Shown here: positions 1 through 10,975 of the stretch, one piece after another | Position numbering within the stretch: position 1 is the first letter of the stretch | How the letters are laid out: each line of letters begins with the position of its first letter | DNA from: Archilochus colubris | Lineage: Eukaryota; Chordata; Aves; Apodiformes; Trochilidae | Assembly (NCBI GenBank): GCA_023079485.1 | Contig: CM041090.1 | Location: 3,780,519-3,844,518 of the forward strand | DNA: 64,000 bases | Direction of reading: 5' to 3' | Translations under genes and position numbers: made by a program | The notes under the pieces: generated by a model | The model's database searches: none | What the model saw: only the letters and a program-made list of their open reading frames with translations | What the model was told of the DNA's origin: nothing

Positions 1-673
1 CTGAAACATACCAGTTATTCCTGTACAAGGGAAGTGCCTGAGTCTGTGTAGGGCTTTGTTTCTTATTTCTATGTAAGTTGTTTGGTTTTGTTTGTTTGTT
101 TGAAAAAAAAACACCACAAAATATTCTCAGGCAATCACTGTCTTGGACATATAGGTTTGAATTTCTCTCTTTCCATCACTAGAATTCAAAGTTCTTACTC
201 CTAAGAACAAACACCTCCATTAAGCAGACCAATTCCAGTAATGTAGGGCATTTTGTCCAAAGGGGGGAGGGGGGGGCAAGATGAATTGGGAATAAAAGAA
301 GTGATATTTTAGGTGGTGTAGGGTCCTTTACCATTTTGCTCAGAGGTCCTATGCAAATAATGACATAATGGAACAAATGCCTCAGTCCTTTGTCAGAGGA
401 CATCTCTTTATGAAAAATGTATATTGCCATTGTAATGCAGTGTTGAAGGCTGGACTTTTCTAAAGTAAGCTCTCTGTTGTTTTGCAGAGAAGATATCTTT
501 GTCATAATTCCTAATACATCATTTACTTCTCAGACTGAAGTCATAGATTTTATTGACTCAAATGGAAAAAGTCAATACTCATGCATTACTAAGTTTATAC
601 AGTGTTACTAAAAAAAAAAAAAAACAAAACCGAGAGAGAGAACATACATAAACCAGTGTAGGGTTTTGTATTT
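1..673. other. Unique non-coding DNA
   Basis: AT-rich sequence with no ORF that resembles a gene. It holds a G-rich run (six G, one A, eight G at 262-276) and a poly(A) run near 610-624. The 108-codon minus-strand ORF at 179-505 has no recognisable domain and is treated as chance. Confidence 0.6.
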
Positions 674-1420
674 AGAATCATAGAATCATAGAATTGGCTG
701 GGTTGGAAGGGACCTCAGAGATCATCAAGTCCAACCCTTGATCCACTTCCCCCGTGGTTCCCAGCCCATGGCACTGAGTGCCACATCCAGTCTCTTTTGA
801 AATATCTCCAGGGATGGAGAATCCACTACTTCCCTGGGCAGCCCATTCTGGGTGCCATGTCTGATCACCCTCTCCGTAAAGAAATTCTCTCTAATATCCA
901 ACCTAAACTTCCCCTGGCACAACTTGAGACCGTGCCCTCTTGTCTTGCTGAGAGTTGTCTGGGAAAAGAGACCAACCCCCCCCCCTGGCTCCAACCTCCT
1001 TTCAGGGAGTTGTAGAGAGTGATGGGGTCTCCCCTGAGCCTCCTCTTCTCCATCCTGAACACCCACAGCTCCCTCAGCCCTTCCTCACAGGACTTGTGCT
1101 GGATCCCTTCACAGCCTCCTTGCTCTTCTCTGGACCTGCTCCAGGACCTCAATCTCCTTCCTGAGCTGAGGGCCCAGAACTGGACACAGGACTCAAGCTG
1201 TGGCCTCACCAGGGCTGAGCACAGGGGCAGAATCCCTTCCCTGGACCTGCTGGCCACGCTGTTCCTGATCCAGGCCAGGATGCCATTGGCCTTCTTGGCT
1301 ACCTGGGCACACTGCTGGCTCATGTTCAGCTTCCTGGCAATCCAGACTCCCAGGTCCCTTTCTGCCTGGCTGCTCTCCAACTACTCTGTCCCCAGCCTGT
1401 AGCGTTGCATGGGGTTGTTG
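674..1420 (-). mobile_element. CR1 LINE 3' fragment
   Basis: The left edge is the reverse complement of the CR1 3' tail (two copies of an AGAATCAT-like octamer), followed by the conserved stretch containing GGTTGGAAGGGACCTCAGAGATCATC. Read on the minus strand, the fragment encodes the end of CR1 ORF2 and then the 3' UTR. It is 5'-truncated, as most avian CR1 copies are. It is well preserved, so it belongs to a moderately young CR1 subfamily. The right limit (about 1420) is where similarity fades and is approximate. Confidence 0.95.
865..1380 (-). pseudogene. CR1 ORF2 (reverse transcriptase) C-terminal relic
   Basis: The minus-strand reading frame carries the typical CR1 ORF2 C-terminus: DLGVWIARKLNMSQQC near the start, then KKANGILAWIRNSVASRSRE and [20 protein letters not shown], then KRRLRGDPITLYNSLKGG. 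The match then slips frame; the next conserved piece (RENFFTERVIRHGTQNGLP) is in another minus-strand frame at 725-1066. It is therefore a dead, 5'-truncated fragment. It lacks the catalytic reverse transcriptase core and the endonuclease and is not a host gene. Confidence 0.85.
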
Positions 1421-4376
1421 TGGCCTGTTTTCAACAGAAGGCAACCAAGAGACAAAATACACTGGAAGGATTCATTAGCAGAGTAAATGTGCATGTGGAA
1501 TAGCATTTAGAATCCATCCAAAAGCTCACCTTACTATAGGGGCAAAGTTTAATTTTGTATTTTATTGCTTTGTTTATTTGGCTTTTGCAGTCAGCATGCT
1601 GTCAGTGACCAGGAGCTGAGCTGGCTTAGCTGTGGCTGGTTAGAAATGTTATGTAGCACACCCAGATTCTCATGCCTGCCATCAGGATGAGCTCTGATCC
1701 ACAGGCAGTCTTGTATCTGTGTAAAGCAGATGGATTCTAAGTGCCTTAATTTCAATTAAAAGCAACTAAACTTCTTTTTAGAGGGAGACAAGTGTAAATA
1801 ATAAAGGCTTTGGCAAAGTATCAAGGGGCATATGGTCAAAAGAGAAGCAACTTTGCCTCTCAGGGGATGAGGAGGTTGCTTAATATGCTGGGGCAGAAAG
1901 GGGGGGAGGGAAGGCAGATGATGAGCAGGAGAAGTGATTGTGCATGTAGTTCCTGAGTACCAAAAAAACCCTGAGCTTCTTACAGCACAGATATGGTCAG
2001 GAATTGGGAACTGATCCATGAGTCTAAGATCAGGATGGATTTGCTCCTTCTTTCTCCATTAGGAGCTGCAAGATTTTCTCACTCTCTTTCTTTGAAAATA
2101 GAAGGCGTGAGAGATGCCTCTCCTGTTTCATCTCTTCTTTTTTTTTTCTTTCCAGGAATCTGGGAATTGGCTATAAGGACTCTCACAAAGAGAAACACCA
2201 CGTTGGAAAGGAAAGTGTTCCCAGTGTATAGCCTGGAGCTGCTGAGGTGCCTCTCCAATTGCTGATACCCCTCTTCCTCCTGAAAGCAACACCTATTGTA
2301 ACCAACCGTGCCACAACAGCTCCTGTCCTGCCTGATGTGATGAAAGGGAGTATTTCTGTAAGTTTCTGAGCAATCATTGGTTAGGTGGGGATGGTGGCTT
2401 GAGAAGTGTCCCTCTGTGTATGTTTGGCTGCTTTTATCCTTTGGGTGCTCATAACTAAGTTAGAATAAGATTTTAAAGTTAAAATAAGTTAGAAATTGTT
2501 ACAGGTGCAACACAGCAAAGATCTGACTACATCTTTTCTTGTTTAGGAGCTCACACGTCCAGGCACTCACATGCACGACTGTACCAAGGCAAAATTAGAG
2601 TGAAATATTTCACCTACTTAATAAATCACATGAAAAACTGTTTTTTTTCAGTATGAAAATGGGAGCAGTAACTTTATAGTTACTTTAGTAAATAAAGTTA
2701 CTATAGTAACTTTATAGTTACTGCTATACTAAGATTTGTACTAAAATTTCCACTGATGATTCAAATCCTTTTTTTTTCATACTTGCAGAAAATTGACTAA
2801 AAATTTATTAGATCTTGAAGTGTGGCACAATAATTCTCTTGTAGGCATTTGGACTATCTGGGTAGCATTTTAGATGAAAAATTTCTATGAAAAAATATTT
2901 AAAATACTGTCACAATAATACATGCCCCAAAGTGGCCTTTTTTCCTCTTATCCCTATATGTTACCTTTGGAATAAAAAGCTGTGGTTTATCCCATCATTT
3001 CTTATATCTAACTCAGCAACTCCTATACTTGAAGAAAAGTCTACATCAGTATCATGTGTGTCAGAGATGTCATGTTACTGCTTCTTCTTTTTCCAAATTA
3101 GAAATAATTTATAGAATTATAATTTATAGTATTTATAGAATTTACAGAAGATAATGAAGAAACTACAGAGCTTTTAATCCCTGGCTCAGTGCATTTTTCC
3201 TCTTGTCAGTGCCCTAGGAGAATTCTGAGGAAACAAAGAGTTGCGTGGTGATGATGTTGCAGCAGATTTTGTTGAAAGGAGCTGCTTTTCCAGTAACCTT
3301 TAATTATTTAGCAAAATACATCCTCAGTGGAATGCCCTTTATGTAATCATAATAAAGTCACCATGACCAGCAATACACATGCATCCTGCTGCAAAGCTCA
3401 TGTTTCTTGATACTTTAAAGTCACACAAAAAGCTAAGGAAGCTCATGAGGAAAAGTTTGAAAGAGTTACGTGTGCATAAAATAACTTTAAACTGTAAAAG
3501 CAAAAGTAGGAAATCTGCCTGTGAATATGGAGGGGCAGTGTGAAAGGGAGGAAAAGTATTGCTTGTGAATACAGAAAAGAGAATATCTATTAAACAAAGA
3601 AAGGGGAAAGTAAAGCTGAAAGGCTAGAATTATTTGCCAAATAGAGAGACTAATTATAGCCTTATCAACATCTTAATGGAACCATTGGAAATCCCTTCAC
3701 TAGAGCTGTTCAAATTTGGGCTTTGGCAAAGAATCAGTTGATGTTCTGCAAAGAACAATGCCTCTCTGGTGAGGTGAATAGGCTGGAGAGCAGCTGATAA
3801 AGCACCAGTATTAGCATGGTGCAGTGCTGTACAGGAAACACAGAAAATGCTGAAAGAGAAAGTAAGCACTGTTTGAAAAGGGCATAGGCAATTACTGGTG
3901 CTTGAAGGTAGAAATTCTTGCTGACATTCTGCATGGTTAAAGACACTGGAATCTTTTAGAGCTTTCCTGTGTTGCCTTTAGAATAACCCTTTTTGGTTCA
4001 TTATGACCAACTGATTTAATAGTCAACTCATCTTTCTTAATGACCACAGACTGTGAAGCATTACAAAGAACAGAGCTCCCCACCCTAAAAATTCATTCCA
4101 TACAATTAAAAACACCATTTCTCTGAAATGCAGGCAGTCTGGTTACTGGGATGTGGTAAGAGCTGCCTCATTTTCTCACAGATTCTCTCAAGACCATGGG
4201 TGGATTTAAAGATTTAGGGAAATTACAGTAACACAGGGCTTCTTGAGTCTCTCTTCTTCTGCATCCATTGTGAGTACATTGGCACAACCATATCTTTTTC
4301 TTATTTTCCTTGCCTGTGCCTCTCCCTATGCAGTTATCTGTCTCCTTCAAGATTCTGCAGACATTTGAGGATGTCT
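1421..4376. other. Unique non-coding DNA
   Basis: No gene or recognisable transposon. ORFs here are at most 90 codons and look random. The stretch contains several poly(T) runs (for example near 2140 and 2640), the palindrome at 2665-2724, and otherwise AT-rich sequence. Confidence 0.5.
2665..2724. repeat. Palindrome / inverted repeat cluster
   Basis: A 24-bp perfect palindrome lies at 2692-2715, centred on CTATAG with AAAGTTA arms. It sits in a larger imperfect inverted repeat whose arms both contain AGTAACTTTATAGTTACT or a near match (2665-2724). Such a site can form a hairpin or cruciform. No coding or transposon context explains it. Confidence 0.8.
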
Positions 4377-5202
4377 GCATATGTCAGGGTTTAACACTGG
4401 CCTGGCAATTAAACCAAGTAACAGACACTCTCTATTAATCTCTCTCTCCTCCCTGATAAAGAAAGTAGAGAGAATAAGGGAGAGAGACTGACGGGTTGGA
4501 AACTAAACCACACAACTTTAATGAAACAGTAATGATAAATAGGAAAAATTACTGAATATTTACAAATATACAGGAAAATGGATACCACGTTCCTCCCCCC
4601 TCTCCCCCCAGTAACTCTCACGTCACCACCGAGGCTGCAGGGCAGCCCTGGGAAAGTCCAGGCTGGAATCCTGGAGTCAGGAGCAGTTGGGAGCTGGAGG
4701 CAGGAACACACAGATATGGGCTGGGATGGATCAGGAGCACAGGCAGAGGAATGGATGGAATCCTCCCAGGATGTCAGGTGAAGGAAGGGAAGCAGGAAAG
4801 GCAGGAAGGGCAGGCAGCTGGAAACTGGAAGCAGGAAATCTGGCTTGGCCCTTGTAATCCCTCAAATTTATCCTGAGTATGAGGTGTATGGGATGGAATA
4901 CTCTGTTTGGTCAATTCTGGCATCTATCTTGTCCGTTCCTCCCCAAAGGAGGCTGCAGGTGGGAGCTCTTTCTTCCTTCTGGAGGGTAAAATGTTCCTCA
5001 GAGCTGAGCAGTGCCCTTGGCTCTGCACACCAGTCTCTAGCAGTAACTATAAACATCGAGTGTTATCAGTCCTAGAAGCACACACTGTCTGAGAAACTTG
5101 CTGTTAATTTCAGCAAGTGCAGCTACTTACAAGAGACTTAGCTAGAAGCAAAAGTACAAGACAGAAAATCACCTTTATCCTGGCCCAAACCAGGACAGCA
5201 TA
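4377..5202. repeat. 5-bp target site duplication around solo LTR
   Basis: GCATA at 4377-4381 is repeated exactly at 5198-5202, immediately flanking the LTR termini. This shows a single integration event with a 5-bp staggered cut. That length is typical of ERVL-class and some other retroviral integrases. Confidence 0.9.
4382..5197 (-). mobile_element. Solo LTR of ERVL-like endogenous retrovirus
   Basis: The element is about 816 bp. In minus orientation it starts TGTCCTGGTTT and ends AAACCCTGACA, giving the expected TG...CA termini. It aligns over its whole length with the proviral LTR at 57481-58256. The solo copy is more decayed at CpG sites and carries roughly 35-40 extra bp of AGGAAGGCAGG-like repeats near 4785-4845. 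There is no internal sequence, so it is the product of LTR-LTR recombination. An ATTAAA signal on the minus strand near 4520 and an AT-rich TATA-like stretch near 4555-4570 are retained. Confidence 0.95.
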
Positions 5203-7665
5203 CCAGTTTGCATTAAAGATAGAAAGGTAAAGAGGTAGCTGGACTGGGAGGTCTGCAGCTAAAATCTAGTGATATCCCATTAAAATATCTGTAGAGTTAG
5301 ATTTCTAGGGAAAGGGATGTGGATTAGAGAGGTAGCCATTTCAACAACTTTTGTTTACCAAGGGCTTTCCTTACCTGTTTGTGATTTCAAAGGTCATAAT
5401 GAATTCAGAAAAGAAATATTGTGGTAACACATCCCTGCATGACCACTATTTTTACCACAGAAATACAGTAACCATGCTAAAGTGACAGAATAGCCTTGGT
5501 CTTCAGATTATTCCATGACTTGCAGAGTTTACCACTGGAACACTGAAAGCCTTTTTTAATATACAAGAAACAGCTTTAGTAATAATCTACTGCTTTGTTC
5601 CACGGTGTGTGTGTCTGAGGCAAGTGAGCTGCCAGAGTTATCTTTGGGTATGGTGCATGCATAAACCAGCTTTAGAAGGAGATAAAACACAGAAATCACA
5701 AGCCCAGATAGTGAATGTGTATTCAGGTTATTTGCTTCTGAAGAAAGTGGATCCCAACAAAGAGAATGACAACTTTTATGTAAGACAGCACCCCTGCTCT
5801 ACCTCTGTCAATTTATTAATCTTGTATTTATGAGGCTTATCCAGAAGAATGATCAGGGAATGAATGACTGCAAAATACTTTCTGCATTCGGTCTTTTTTG
5901 AAGAAGTCTTTCTCTAAGACTTGCTAAACCAGTGGGCCAGTTTCATTCCTAATGTGCAGCCAGGTGGTGGATTTGGCTCCAGATGATAAAGAGTAAGCAA
6001 AAAACCCATGATTCAGACATTGATCTTCTCATTCTTTATTCTTCTATTCGTTCTTTGGGTGTTCCCAAACATATTGCAAACTTTATAGCAATCCACAGTA
6101 GGCTGGGAATGAGGAAAGTATCTAAGAGTGGCAAAAATATATGTTAAAATGTAATGCACATACACAGAAGTTTCTTCATCTATTTATCTAATTAGGAAGA
6201 TGCCCAGTTAAATGCAGCCTGTCTCATTTAATGCCTTTCTGCTAGGAATGAAAGCATTTGGCTATTGTCCAATTCTATTCAGTATATTTTACCAGGCTCC
6301 AGCATATTATATCCCATTTAATCTCCTCTCCTCTTCCTGAAGAACCCCAGGATCTCCCTGTGGTAATGGTGTTGCAGATACAGACAGTCAGTGCCAGATC
6401 AAATACTCACAGCCAAGCAGATTTCCTCCCAAATCTGAGGAGATTGCTTAAAACTGTGTAATTAAAATACAAGGGGGAACCAGGAGTAGGGAGGAGAGGG
6501 GTGGGCCAGGGACAGGACAGAGGCAGGAGCTGTTTGATTGCTGTCCAAATTCATCTATTCTCATACTGTCTTCATTCCCCCCTTGTTCACATTTAAGCTG
6601 TCTCCCTCTGGGCTGAGTTCTCCCTCTTGCTGCAGCAAACAGAGAGCAGGGAGTTGGCATATTGAAGGTCATGCAGAAAAGAAACATTTCAGTTAGGCTT
6701 TTCTGCTGAAAATGAACCAAAATGAGTTCCCAAATACACGTGCAAACACTCTGGGTGCTGAACTTTTGTCTACCAAAATAGCAGGATTCAGGGATCCAGC
6801 ATCAGTACTGCTCACCTCCCCTCTGGCCACTCTCTACATTTGAAAAGTATGAGTCTCACTGATAGATCATGTCCCTTTTTATTCTTGAATAGCGCTTTGA
6901 AGGTTAAACATGTGCAGATAACAAAAGAAAACTGCAATTTGGAGGGCTCAGCTGATTCCCTGCTCTAAGGGGAAAGGGCAATTGTGGACATTTCAACCCT
7001 TAGCTATGCTTATTCCCACTCTCCAGGCAGGTTTCCCCAGGTACCCTATCCTGCCCTTTGGCTCAAATACCAGGCTATAGAAAACTGGCACAAACCTCTT
7101 GAAATCAGCAGGCATCCTGCAGGCAGCACTGACCACCAGGCAATTAAATGTAAATTTCACATGAGGAACAGAGGAGCTGTAGAAGAAATAAATGATTTGT
7201 TTTGACTCCAGTGCCTATACTACAAATTTACCAGAGGCAGCTAAGGGTCAAGTATAAATGTTCACCTTTTGTAGTGCTCCTAGGTGTTCACAATTCACAA
7301 TTTTGTTCACTTGAAAATTCACATGGCCAAGCATTTACATACCCATATGCTGAAATATAGCTGTTTAGAGTTAATATTGCATGCCAAGCTAGAAGTTATG
7401 GGAAATAAATGAGCTGCATAGAAGTCACACATGAGCATTTACCTGGTTCTGCTGCTGAAGCCAGGACTGTCCTGTGGGCATGCTGCAGATCCTAGAAGTT
7501 AAATGCATATTTCTTTTTTTGGCCATCATTCTCAGCAGTAATGTCACCACACTTGGGGGCTGGCAATAAGAAGAAAGTGAATGCAGAGCTGTGGGTTAAA
7601 TGCAGCTGCTGATTGCCGAGTCCTGGAATGCATCCTTAACATTCAAAGGACTCCAGGTGGGTGGT
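5203..7665. other. Unique non-coding DNA
   Basis: No gene, RNA gene or transposon recognised. The largest ORF is 90 codons (6448-6720, minus) with no domain. Composition is ordinary AT-rich avian intergenic or intronic sequence. Confidence 0.5.
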
Positions 7666-7723
7666 TGCTGAGTCAGCACATCTGGATCCCTCTCTGCTGA
7701 GTCAGCACATCTGCATCTCTCTG
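7666..7723. promoter_or_regulatory. Tandem 29-bp duplication with two perfect T-MARE sites
   Basis: Two units (7666-7694 and 7695-7723) match at 26 of 29 positions. Each begins with TGCTGAGTCAGCA, the exact 13-bp Maf recognition element of the TPA-responsive type bound by Maf homodimers and by small Maf with NF-E2 or Nrf factors. Each core also contains the AP-1 site TGAGTCA. The motifs are seen directly; enhancer activity is inference. No gene is visible nearby to name a target. Confidence 0.6.
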
Positions 7724-7889
7724 TGGCTCTTCTGTTCCTCTCTGTGCACTGCATGGGCATGGAAGGCTCAAGGCTGTCTCACCAGCAGGTTAGCAATGTA
7801 CACCCAGTATTTCCAGAAGAAACTCTGCTACTTATTTCACAGAGCAGCACTGGATATATTTGCCCTTATTTCCTTCATGACAGTGATTA

Positions 7890-8000
7890 AAGTGTTGAAG
7901 GGGCTTGGAGCAACCTGGTGGAAGGTGTCCTTGCCCAGAGCAGGGAGGTTGGAATGAGATGATAGTTATGGTCCTAAACTATTCTGTGATTCCATGAAAC
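7890..8000 (+). mobile_element. CR1 LINE 3' end fragment
   Basis: The sequence GGGCTTGGAGCAACCTGGTGGAAGGTGTCC, followed by a diverged GGTTGGAATGAGATGAT and ATTCTGTGATTCCATGA, matches the last ~110 bp of CR1 in sense orientation, including the 3' tail. It is old and degraded. Confidence 0.85.
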
Positions 8001-10199
8001 AGGAAAGATAAAAGCAAAGGACAAGGGACAACTGATACTTTTTGTCCAGAGGACTCATTTGATTAGCAAGACCCTGTTAAAACAAGGTGCCAGAGAGCTG
8101 TGAGAGCCTGGACATTTTATGATTCCTTTCTCCATGATCAAAACAAGTATCCACAAAATCCTGGCCAGTGGGTGAATTAGCTCTCTCCTGCCTGAATTTC
8201 TCTCCAGTGTCACCCCCCAATCCTTATATCTGATTTGCAGTAAATATCCTTGGAGACAGGTCACCTTTGAAGAGAGACATAAAGGGAGAGAAGAAAGAGA
8301 AGAGCTCTTTGTGCTCTGACCGACCCTCTTAACTTTCCAGAAGCATTTCCTGAAAATGCATTTCTTTCTACAGACACCTTTGTGACAGCCAGCCTGCAGC
8401 TGGTAACTTCATTTCCTCATCCTTATCCAAAGGATGCACTATTCCTTGTCATCTTGGACTCAAAATAATTCTATCTTCTCTCCCCTTCTCTCTGTCCTTT
8501 TCCAAAAATCCCTGCTCTGTAAGTTTTATCAGGACACACAAAACTCCTCCTGATCAACATGCAGCAAGGTCTCTCAGGCTGGTATTGATCTCAGTCAATG
8601 GAGAGCTGTAAATTGAGCATACTGTCTTTCTTAGCTGATTCATCTGTATCCCTCAAACTATGAGAATCACAATAACTGTTTGGGTAACATATAGACTTTT
8701 GGGCTGGGCTATTGGACATTTGAAATGAGTAGATTGTATAATGTCTGCTGGAGACACTGCAGTGGAAAATCATTGACAGCAATCTTGCATGTTGCTGCAA
8801 GAGTGAAATGTGAGATGAGAGAGATTAATCATACCCACTGCATCTGGGCTCTCAGGGTTCATCATCTATCAATCATTTTCCAAAGTATTGTGAGTATCCT
8901 CACACTCTAAATCACCAGTTTTCCTTTTGTCAGTACTTCAAAAGTTAAGCAAAGTGGGAAAACGAAATTTTCCAGAGGAAAACTAAACCTATTCTTGCTC
9001 TCAGCCTACTGTCTTTGTTGCTCAAGATTTCTAAAGATACACTGTGATCTGAAGTGGAATGTCATCAGGCCTTAAAAGAGGTAAAAATTGGAGCAATTGC
9101 TCTTGGAAGCACTGCTACAGCTTCTGATGAGGCAGGTGTTAGAACAGTCATGATGCAAAAAGTTGCTTGACTCCTCCCTGCTAAACACAAACATGCTAAC
9201 AGACTCTTCTCCTCTGCTATTAACAAACAGCTCATCCTGTGAAGACAACAGAGGAAAAATATTCCAGTTTGGAACATGAGAAAAGGATATTTTTTTACAT
9301 TTCCTGAATTCTTTTAAGAGAGAGGGAAATATTGCAGAGCTGCTGCTCTCCAGCATGATTCTCTCTGGGTTTCAAAGGCAAGATTTCTTTGTTTGTTAAG
9401 AATGTTTTGATTGGCACATGAGAGTCTCAGAGCATCCAAGGCCTCTGCCAGCTGTGAAAAACCAAGAGAAGCCAAGTGAATCAGGCTGTAACACTGAGCA
9501 GCAGTGGGACAGCCTCTGAATGAACAGGGATCTCTCTCCTTTTTTGTCTGTGTGTCTCTCTGATTCATTGGATGAGCTTGCTAAGCACTGCAATAATAAC
9601 CTGTGTGAGCTGGGATTTTTGGCTTCTGATAGCTCCATGTTCTAAAAGGGCCCAGAGGTATTACACAGAGAGCAAGAATGATAGAATGTTCTCCTTGCAA
9701 GGTTTCTGTGTGTGTGCTAAGCAGAAAACAACCCTTGATTTAGATTCCAGATGGGTTGGTTTATTTTCTGTTTTGTCCCCTTATATTTTTACAGGATTTC
9801 CAGAAGCATCATTGCCTGCCTGTCTTGCAGATCTTTACCTGACCCTTGTGACTTTGCAGCTACCACACAGCCTGCTAAGATTCATCACCAGAGGAGAGGA
9901 AGGAAAACGCAGCCCAGTGGTGTGGCATGGTGGGCAGCAAAGGAAGGCTGGATTCAAATGTCAGAGTTAAGGATGTGGGTTTGGGGGGTATTTTTTTGAG
10001 CTAGTGACTCTTGGGTAGTGAAACACACTCTTGCTGAAGTGTTTACAGTGGATATTTCACAAAGAGGTTTTCTGTTAACTTTACATTTCACAGTAGTACA
10101 TATAAAAAAATGTGTGTATTTTTATTTGCTGCTCTGGGATAAGAATTATCTTTAAATGCAGCAATGGATGCATCTCCTGACAAGCAGGAGAGAGGCAGT
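8001..10199. other. Unique non-coding DNA
   Basis: No supported gene or element. The 132-codon ORF at 9572-9970 has no recognisable domain and no sign of codon selection visible by eye. The remaining ORFs are shorter. Confidence 0.5.
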
Positions 10200-10975
10200 G
10201 ACAGTGCTCAGCTGTGGTAGCAGTCAGGAATAGGAGAGGATGTGGGGGAATGGATGGAGGTCCCTGGAGAGTGTCCCCTCCAGGCCTTTAAGAACAGGGA
10301 TGGGGCTCTGGTGATAGAGAACCAGGCAAATGAGGATGCTGTGGAAGCCCCGTCCAGGGTGTTGCCAAGGCAGCCAGCTCCACCCATTAAAACTGCTCCT
10401 GTGAAGGGCAAGAGGAGGGTGATAGTTGTAGGAAATTCTCTTCTGAGGGTCTCATATGCCAGCCAGACACTTCCCACAGGGGGTTCTGCTGCCTCCCAGG
10501 GGCCTAGGTTAGGGATGAAACCAGGACACTTCCTGTGCTGATATGGCCCTCAGGCTACTGCCCTCTTTTGAGCTTTCAGGTGAGCAGTGATGAGGTAGAG
10601 AGAAATCTGAAGGTGATGAAGAAAGATTTCAGGGCCTTGGGGACAACTGGTCAAGGGGTGGGGAGGACAAGTTGTGTTCTCTTCTGTCCCTCCAGTCCTG
10701 GGGAATGATGAATGGGTGAACAAGAAGACCAGGCAGATAAATGCCTGACCCCAAAACTGGTGCTACCAGCAGGACTTTGGTGTTTTTTGATCATGGTTTG
10801 ATTTACAGGACACCAGGTCTGCTCCCAACAGATGGGAAAACCCTGTCCTGCAGGGGGAAAAGGGTACCAGGGCAAGAGTTAGCATGCCTCATGGACAGGG
10901 CTTTAAGCCAGGCTTGAAGGGGGAAAAAAGGGATAAAATCCAGCCCAGCAGTAATGAGCCTGGGGGTAAAGCCTG
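10200..10975 (+). mobile_element. CR1 LINE ORF1 (esterase domain) fragment
   Basis: In the plus frame near 10395-10450 the peptide GKRRVIVVGNSLLR matches the first block of the SGNH-type esterase domain in CR1 ORF1. The serine motif reads GNS where GDS is usual. Further on, a region near 10670-10880 in a shifted frame reads LGNDEWVNKKTRQINA and later FGVFDHGLIY, consistent with the end of the same domain (Asp and His block). The sense frame is broken by stops and shifts, so it is dead. It is unusual because most genomic CR1 copies keep only the 3' end, while here ORF1 is present without adjacent ORF2 or 3' tail. Confidence 0.75.

Noticed and set aside
9572..9970. 132-codon plus-strand ORF
   Set aside because: No domain or convincing exon structure; length is within chance for 64 kb in six frames.
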